Source: Pseudomonadota bacterium (GTDB lineage: Bacteria > Myxococcota_A > Bradymonadia > UBA4248). From it: a stretch of 10,199 nt of DNA. The stretch covers positions 7,119-17,317 of the forward strand of contig WQTY01000005.1 of assembly GCA_009786045.1 (NCBI GenBank), in the 5' to 3' direction. How positions within the stretch are numbered: position 1 is the stretch's first letter; the number at the start of each line of letters is the position of its first letter. Position numbers and translations under genes: made by a program. Of the stretch, positions 6,074-10,199 are shown piece by piece. The notes below the pieces were generated by a model. That model was not told where the DNA came from, ran no database searches, and was given only the letters and a program-made list of their open reading frames with translations.

Positions 6074-7720
6074 TTTGCTGGAAACGATAAGGTTTTTTGG
6101 GCTATGCTTGCATTGCTAAACGTCTTTGGCTGTACATTGGAGAATCCGATAGAGCCTATCGGAGATGAACGCTGTCCACCGGCCTGTGTTGGTTTAGACG
6201 GGTCTGTTTCGCCTTTGTGTCATAAGCTGAAAAATGGCGAATGCTCAGAGGGTTGCACTGAATCGGGGTACGGCGCAGAAGGTTTAAAGCTGATTATGAC
6301 AAAAGAGCGTTTATGTCTTCGCAGTGATGTGAGCGAGATATGTCTTCGGTATGCAGATGCATTTATGTATGGATTATGCCCAGCTGGGCTACACTGTCAT
6401 TTCGATAGCACCAGGAATGATGGCTACTTTTGTGCGGGAAGCTGCACCGGCAATTATTGTGTTGTGGACGGTGAGCCGCATTGCGTGAACTTCGCTGAGA
6501 GCAGAGAGCATTGCGGCAAATGCGGCAATGCGTGTCCGGCGGATCAGTCTTGTAAAAATGGGCGTTGCTCATGCCGCGAAAATGAAGATGAATGCTTCGA
6601 TGGCGACAGCAGGAGCATTTGTGTAAACCTTGCTGAAAGCAAAGAGCATTGCGGCAGATGCGGCAATGATTGTACCCAGCTGCCGAATGTTGCAGATGCC
6701 TCTTGTGATGAGCATGTATGCAAGATCTTTGCGTGCGTTGGCGAATGGAAGAATCTCGATGGCAAGCCAGAAAACGGCTGCGAAACCATGCCATCCGGGA
6801 GCTGCGAATCTGACGGCGATTGTGCAGGAAAAGACAACACGATCAGTGGAAGCTGCGAAAACGGAAAATGCGTTATTGTATGCAAAGACGGATATGCCGA
6901 TTGTGATGGCAATTACGAAAGCGGTTGCGAAGCTGATTTGTCCTCATCCGAGCACTGCGGCACCTGCAACAATGCTTGCACGGGGAAACCTAATACGAGC
7001 GGTGGAACGTGCAGGGACGGCACATGTGAGCTTGCATGTTCTTTGGGATATGCGGATTGCAACAAACTTACCGATGACGGTTGCGAAGCAAATTTAGCCA
7101 CTGATGAAAACCATTGCGGTTCATGCAACAATTCATGTTTGGGTAAACCAAACGCTTCGGGGGGAAGCTGCAACAGTCGCGTTTGCACACTGACATGCAA
7201 TCCAGGATTCCATAACTGCAACAGCTCTGTCAGCGACGGCTGCGAAAGGGATACGACCAGTGACAACAACAACTGCGGCGGGTGCGGCAAACTGTGCAGT
7301 GTCGTTACACCAAACAGTTCAAACGGATACACCTCAAATAACTCGACCTCGGCATCATGTTCAAACAGCAAGTGCAACTACACTTGCCAATATGACTATA
7401 TGGATTGTGGCGAGTATACGAGCAACGATGGCTGTGAATCCAAAAGATTCTCTACCATGCGACCTCCATATGGTGGTGAACGATTCCCGTGCGGAACTTG
7501 CGACAATCTCTGTGAGTACAACGATCTATGCGATAGTAGCGGCAGATGTGTTAAAAAAACACCCGGTTCTTGTGTGTGGCCTTGGAATGAGTGTGACCAC
7601 TATACCAATAACCCAGGCTATTGCTGTCTATACGATTACATCGGCTACAACGATTATTGTCATATGAACTCCTACAGCGAAGCGTTTATGCGTAATTGCT
7701 ATGATAAGTATGGTTATTAG
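6071..7720 (+). CDS. Cysteine-rich repeat protein, putative lipoprotein
   Basis: This 549-aa protein contains about 70 cysteines. The N-terminus MFAGNDKVFWAMLALLNVFGC has a charged start, a hydrophobic core and a Cys at 21 after VFG, a plausible though non-ideal lipobox (Phe at -2), so it may be an Lgt substrate. Residues 138-485 hold six HCGxC(G/N)NxC-type motifs (near 148, 194, 296, 349, 402 and 474). These alternate with GGxC-x4-C-x3-C and GYADC-x7-GCE segments. This layout is typical of exported Cys-rich proteins in Myxococcota; the function is unknown, with adhesion or surface scaffolding an inference. The DNA of the first two repeat units (around 6485-6535 and 6623-6670) is nearly identical, showing recent internal duplication. 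The last 50 residues are rich in Tyr, Asn and Cys. The gene is visibly more AT-rich than lgt. It sits between lysins B and C with its own ribosome binding site, so functional linkage is uncertain. Confidence 0.85.
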   Translation: MFAGNDKVFWAMLALLNVFGCTLENPIEPIGDERCPPACVGLDGSVSPLCHKLKNGECSEGCTESGYGAEGLKLIMTKERLCLRSDVSEICLRYADAFMYGLCPAGLHCHFDSTRNDGYFCAGSCTGNYCVVDGEPHCVNFAESREHCGKCGNACPADQSCKNGRCSCRENEDECFDGDSRSICVNLAESKEHCGRCGNDCTQLPNVADASCDEHVCKIFACVGEWKNLDGKPENGCETMPSGSCESDGDCAGKDNTISGSCENGKCVIVCKDGYADCDGNYESGCEADLSSSEHCGTCNNACTGKPNTSGGTCRDGTCELACSLGYADCNKLTDDGCEANLATDENHCGSCNNSCLGKPNASGGSCNSRVCTLTCNPGFHNCNSSVSDGCERDTTSDNNNCGGCGKLCSVVTPNSSNGYTSNNSTSASCSNSKCNYTCQYDYMDCGEYTSNDGCESKRFSTMRPPYGGERFPCGTCDNLCEYNDLCDSSGRCVKKTPGSCVWPWNECDHYTNNPGYCCLYDYIGYNDYCHMNSYSEAFMRNCYDKYGY

Positions 7721-7727
7721 CATATGC

Positions 7728-7750
7728 AGGAAAAAAATATTAATTTTCCT
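7728..7750 (+). terminator. Weak AT-rich hairpin after the Cys-rich gene
   Basis: AGGAAAA (7728-7734) pairs with TTTTCCT (7744-7750) around a nine-base AT-rich loop, just after the stop codon. It may serve as a weak terminator, but the stem has few GC pairs and only TTTTCC on the 3' side. Confidence 0.35.
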
Positions 7751-7760
7751 TGATTGCCCT

Positions 7761-7769
7761 GGGGGGGGG
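7761..7769 (+). repeat. Homopolymer of nine G upstream of lysin C
   Basis: Nine consecutive G lie about 120 bases before the lysin C start and about 54 bases before the TTGAC of its conserved upstream block. Tracts of this length are prone to slippage and in some bacteria tune promoter activity. It could also be a sequencing-length artefact. Confidence 0.7.
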
Positions 7770-7817
7770 CACAAAAGGCTGTACGCTTGATGCTGAGCAT
7801 AAACTTTAATGCAGCAC

Positions 7818-7883
7818 TAAACTTGACGCGAACTCTGGAAAATGCCACGCTCCAGTCCAGGTGTTACTCGTAAAAAAAGGAGG
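7818..7883 (+). promoter_or_regulatory. Conserved upstream block of lysin C (matches that of lysin A)
   Basis: The elements TAAACTTGAC, GA, TCTG, AAAATGCCA, AGTC, AGGTGTT and the AAAAAAGGAGG ribosome binding site follow in the same order as at 1895-1963, while the bases between them differ. TTGACG (7823-7828) is a possible -35 box, but no good -10 box lies 16-18 bases downstream. AAGGAGGT (7877-7884) sits four bases before the ATG at 7889. Confidence 0.55.
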
Positions 7884-7888
7884 TCGTT

Positions 7889-9862
7889 ATGTCTGGGTTT
7901 ATGGAAAAAAAAGACAATTTGACGGTAGGTGCTCCTCAACTGGCGATGCCGAATGCGTATGCTGCATCGGCGCAGTCGATTGGTGTTGGCAGCAAGGTCA
8001 GGATCAATGGTGTCAAGTACGCGACGGGCCAAAACATTCCCGATTGGGTCAGGAACGGTACTTACACAGTGCAGCAGCTCAGCGGTGAGAGGGCGCTCAT
8101 TAAAGAGATCACCAGCTGGGTATACGTCAAAGATCTGACCCTTGCCGATGGTGGCAGCCCAGCGCAGGCGGCGGTCACTGCTGCTCCTCCACAAGCTGAA
8201 GCACCAAAGGAAGTGCCGAAAGAACCAGCGCCAGCAGCTCCGGCCACTGCAGCCACTACATCCATCAGTGTTGGCAGCACAGTCAGTATTACGGGTTCGA
8301 CGTATGCGACGGGGCAAAATATTCCCAACTGGGTCAAAGGGAAAAATTATACCGTATCGCAGATTAACGGCAACAGGGCGCTTTTGAAAGAGATCGTCAG
8401 CTGGGTGAATCTGGCGGATTTGGTGATTGCCGGCGGTAACACCGCCTCGACACAGCTGCCCACGCCGCAGCAATCGGGAGGAACGGCCAGCACAGAAATT
8501 GCGTCCGCCACAGAAGACGAGAAAAAACAATACGAGGCGGCACTTGCTAAGCTTGACATGTGGCCAGGCGGTGCTCTCGCCCCCGCCGAATTTGCCGGCA
8601 TGGTTGGCCCCATTGCACGGGAAGCCAGCCGCAAGACTCGCGTACCCGCATCCGTTGCCATCGCGCAGGCGGCACTGGAAACCGGCTGGGGCAAGTTTAC
8701 GATCGGAGTTGCAAAAAATCTCTATGGCATCAAGGGAACAGGCCCTGCAGGCAAAACCGTCAGCTCGACTCAGGAGTGGGTCAATGGTCAGTTTATTACC
8801 ATCCAAGACGGCTTCAGAATGTACAACACATGGCTTGAGTCCATCGAAGATTACCAGAAATTGCTGCAGGGAAGCCGATATGCAGCTGCGTTCAATTACA
8901 CGAATGATCCCGATAAATTCATTGCCGAAGTCCATAAGGCCGGGTATGCCACAGACCCTGACTATACGAAGAAGATCATCAGCATCATGAACGGTAACGG
9001 AATTAGATCATGGAACGTCTCCAGTGATGCTGGTGCCACCCAAACTCAAACAGAGCAACCAGCACCAGCACCCACCCAGGCTGCGTTGTTGAGCCAGGCT
9101 CAGCTCACAACCGCTCGGTCATGGTATGCAGGAAGATACCCCGAGACCTTTATTAAGGACATCCAGAAGATCGTCAATATCCCCCAAACGGGCACATTGA
9201 ACGATGCAGCCTATGAGGCGATCGCCGTTTGGCAAAAGAGCAAAAACCTCAAAGACATTGATGGTTTGTTTGGCGTGAATTCTGCGGCCGCAGCCGGTCT
9301 TTCCCTTCCCGTCAATGTTTCCGGCAGCAACGCGTTTTCTGTGAACGGCCAATTCAAAGATGAGCCCAACAACCTGACACCCACAACAAGCAATGAAATG
9401 ACTCCGAAGCAGTCTCTGGTTCGATCCGGGAATTCGGTGTATGGTGCGCGTGGCAGCAGCAATCTCACCACTATCACCTTTCCATATGTCATGTATTATG
9501 GCTCGTCTGAAATGCGAACAATGCGTGTCCACAAACTCGTGGCTGATCGAGTCGTAAAAATTTTCCAAGACACGATGGCTGCTTATACACCTGAAGAAAT
9601 CGAACGACTTGGCCTCAATCGCACCGCTGGCTGCTTTAACGAACGCAAGGTTGCCAACAGTGATGTATGGTCCACCCATTCCTGGGGCATCGCTATCGAC
9701 ATTGATGCAGCGAACAATCCCATGAAAAGCACGGGCAGGGAGCCACTCGCCAGCCCAGAAGCCGCGAAGTTCTGGGATATTGTCGAATCACACGGCGGGC
9801 GATCTATTGGTCGCGCCAAGGGATATGATTGGATGCATTTCCAATTTGCAACTTACGATTAA
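7889..9862 (+). CDS. Lysin C: glucosaminidase + M15 peptidase with two SH3 repeats
   Basis: The 657-aa product begins MSGFMEKKDNLTVGAP, matching lysin A, with no signal peptide. Residues 28-86 and 125-182 are two SH3-like repeats of the endolysin type (VGSxVxIxG, YATGQNIP, WVxxxxYTV, SWVxxxDL). Residues 235-373 are an endo-beta-N-acetylglucosaminidase-like domain, with ALETGWGKF (262-270) holding the likely catalytic E264 and AKNLYGIKG (275-283) downstream. Residues 400-474 are the shared PG-binding-like module. Residues 490-657 are a zinc DD- or LD-peptidase of the M15 (VanY) group: S-x-H-x2-G-x-A-x-D at 595-604 gives ligands H597 and D604, and DWMH (647-650) gives the third ligand H650. One chain could thus cut glycan strands and stem peptides. 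Unlike lysins A and B it lacks the GGHMC domain. The upstream block is shared with lysin A and a terminator follows. Confidence 0.92.
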   Translation: MSGFMEKKDNLTVGAPQLAMPNAYAASAQSIGVGSKVRINGVKYATGQNIPDWVRNGTYTVQQLSGERALIKEITSWVYVKDLTLADGGSPAQAAVTAAPPQAEAPKEVPKEPAPAAPATAATTSISVGSTVSITGSTYATGQNIPNWVKGKNYTVSQINGNRALLKEIVSWVNLADLVIAGGNTASTQLPTPQQSGGTASTEIASATEDEKKQYEAALAKLDMWPGGALAPAEFAGMVGPIAREASRKTRVPASVAIAQAALETGWGKFTIGVAKNLYGIKGTGPAGKTVSSTQEWVNGQFITIQDGFRMYNTWLESIEDYQKLLQGSRYAAAFNYTNDPDKFIAEVHKAGYATDPDYTKKIISIMNGNGIRSWNVSSDAGATQTQTEQPAPAPTQAALLSQAQLTTARSWYAGRYPETFIKDIQKIVNIPQTGTLNDAAYEAIAVWQKSKNLKDIDGLFGVNSAAAAGLSLPVNVSGSNAFSVNGQFKDEPNNLTPTTSNEMTPKQSLVRSGNSVYGARGSSNLTTITFPYVMYYGSSEMRTMRVHKLVADRVVKIFQDTMAAYTPEEIERLGLNRTAGCFNERKVANSDVWSTHSWGIAIDIDAANNPMKSTGREPLASPEAAKFWDIVESHGGRSIGRAKGYDWMHFQFATYD

Positions 9863-9904
9863 GCTCTTAAACTTTGGGCTGTACGCAATCTAACCAAACG
9901 CTTG

Positions 9905-9938
9905 AGCAGTCGACGAAAATTCGTCGGCTGCTTTTCTT
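9905..9938 (+). terminator. Rho-independent terminator after lysin C
   Basis: AGCAGTCGACGAA (9905-9917) pairs with TTCGTCGGCTGCT (9920-9932), with one T-G wobble, and is followed by TTTCTT. It lies 43 bases after the lysin C stop codon. Confidence 0.8.
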
Positions 9939-10199
9939 GTCACGCCAGCTTTGCTGCGCGTCGCCATTGCAGTGATTGCGAAGCCGAAGGCAGGCCTTCT
10001 CATAAGATGAAAGACAAATTTTTTTTCATTTCAGGTGAAAAAGCTGTCAAGAGACAACTATTTTCTTTGATGCTGGCGTCCAGCAGGGTGGTAGCATACG
10101 CCGAGAGCATATTCCCGAAGCCGGGCGTTGCGGGGCGGCGTTTGAGCCCCGCATAGGGGGTAGACGCGTATCGGCCTGTAGGGGCGACCGTTCCTGGTC
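9939..10199. other. Gene-free right end with palindromic repeat sequence
   Basis: No gene is supported here; the longest + frame overlaps the terminator and has no ribosome binding site. A hairpin GCGGGGC/GCCCCGC lies at 10130-10152. The final bases, ending GGGGCGACCGTTCCTGGTC, look like the left half of another palindromic unit (GACC-GTTCCT-GGTC) cut by the window edge. A run of eight T sits near 10019-10026 without a preceding stem. Confidence 0.5.

Noticed and set aside
6363..7377. Minus-strand open frames opposite the Cys-rich gene
   Set aside because: They arise from the repetitive, stop-poor antisense of the Cys codons (GCA/ACA giving Ala/Thr/His-rich products) and overlap each other.
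7817..8935. Minus-strand open frame of 372 codons opposite lysin C
   Set aside because: It is antisense to recognised SH3 and glucosaminidase domains and overlaps the conserved upstream block; its product shows no recognisable motif.
7889..9862. Reading the region as a phage lysis cassette
   Set aside because: No holin, spanin or phage structural gene is visible, the genes are long and multi-enzymatic, and each has its own upstream signals.
9902..10156. 84-codon plus-strand frame at the right end
   Set aside because: It starts at a TTG within the lysin C terminator hairpin, has no Shine-Dalgarno sequence and ends in palindromic repeat DNA.

Overview
The window looks like a chromosomal or mobile-island segment from a Gram-negative bacterium, most likely a Myxococcota or related deltaproteobacterial lineage. 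The main clue is a secreted protein built from repeated CGxC(G/N)NxC cysteine motifs, a style common in that group; this is inference from memory, not a search. Coding density is moderate, all genes convincingly supported are on the + strand, and the gaps are rich in GC-rich hairpins and palindromic repeats.

Layout: (1) 1-674, no solid gene; two inverted copies of a palindromic REP/MITE-like repeat (1-94 and 531-583), a further perfect 24-bp palindrome, and a doubtful 36-codon signal-peptide-like ORF. (2) 675-1739, lgt, prolipoprotein diacylglyceryl transferase, with an unusual charged C-terminal tail, followed by a tandem pair of long hairpins, the second a terminator. (3) 1970-9862, four large genes. 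Three are modular peptidoglycan-active proteins: lysin A (1970-3052: SH3b, PG-binding-like module, novel C-terminal domain), lysin B (3358-5931: SleB/CwlJ-type hydrolase, SH3, amidase_2, PG-binding-like module, same C-terminal domain) and lysin C (7889-9862: two endolysin-type SH3 repeats, glucosaminidase, PG-binding-like module, M15 peptidase). Between B and C lies a cysteine-rich putative lipoprotein (6071-7720). (4) 9863-10199, a terminator and a stretch of palindromic repeat sequence with no gene.

The most interesting feature is the lysin family. The three proteins carry enzymes that together could cut the glycan chain, the sugar-peptide bond and the stem peptide, and they use modules usual in Firmicutes and phage endolysins. 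None starts with a Sec or Tat signal peptide. Instead all begin with the short shared pattern M-S-x-x-M-[DE]-[KR]-x-[DN]-[NS]-L, and all share one approximately 75-residue PG-binding-like module. Two (A and C) also share a strongly conserved upstream DNA block. A and B share a C-terminal domain with invariant His and Cys residues and near-identical terminator palindromes. I read this as a duplicated and domain-shuffled set of exported antibacterial or predatory wall-degrading effectors with an undefined N-terminal export tag. The export route, the target and any immunity gene are not visible in the window.
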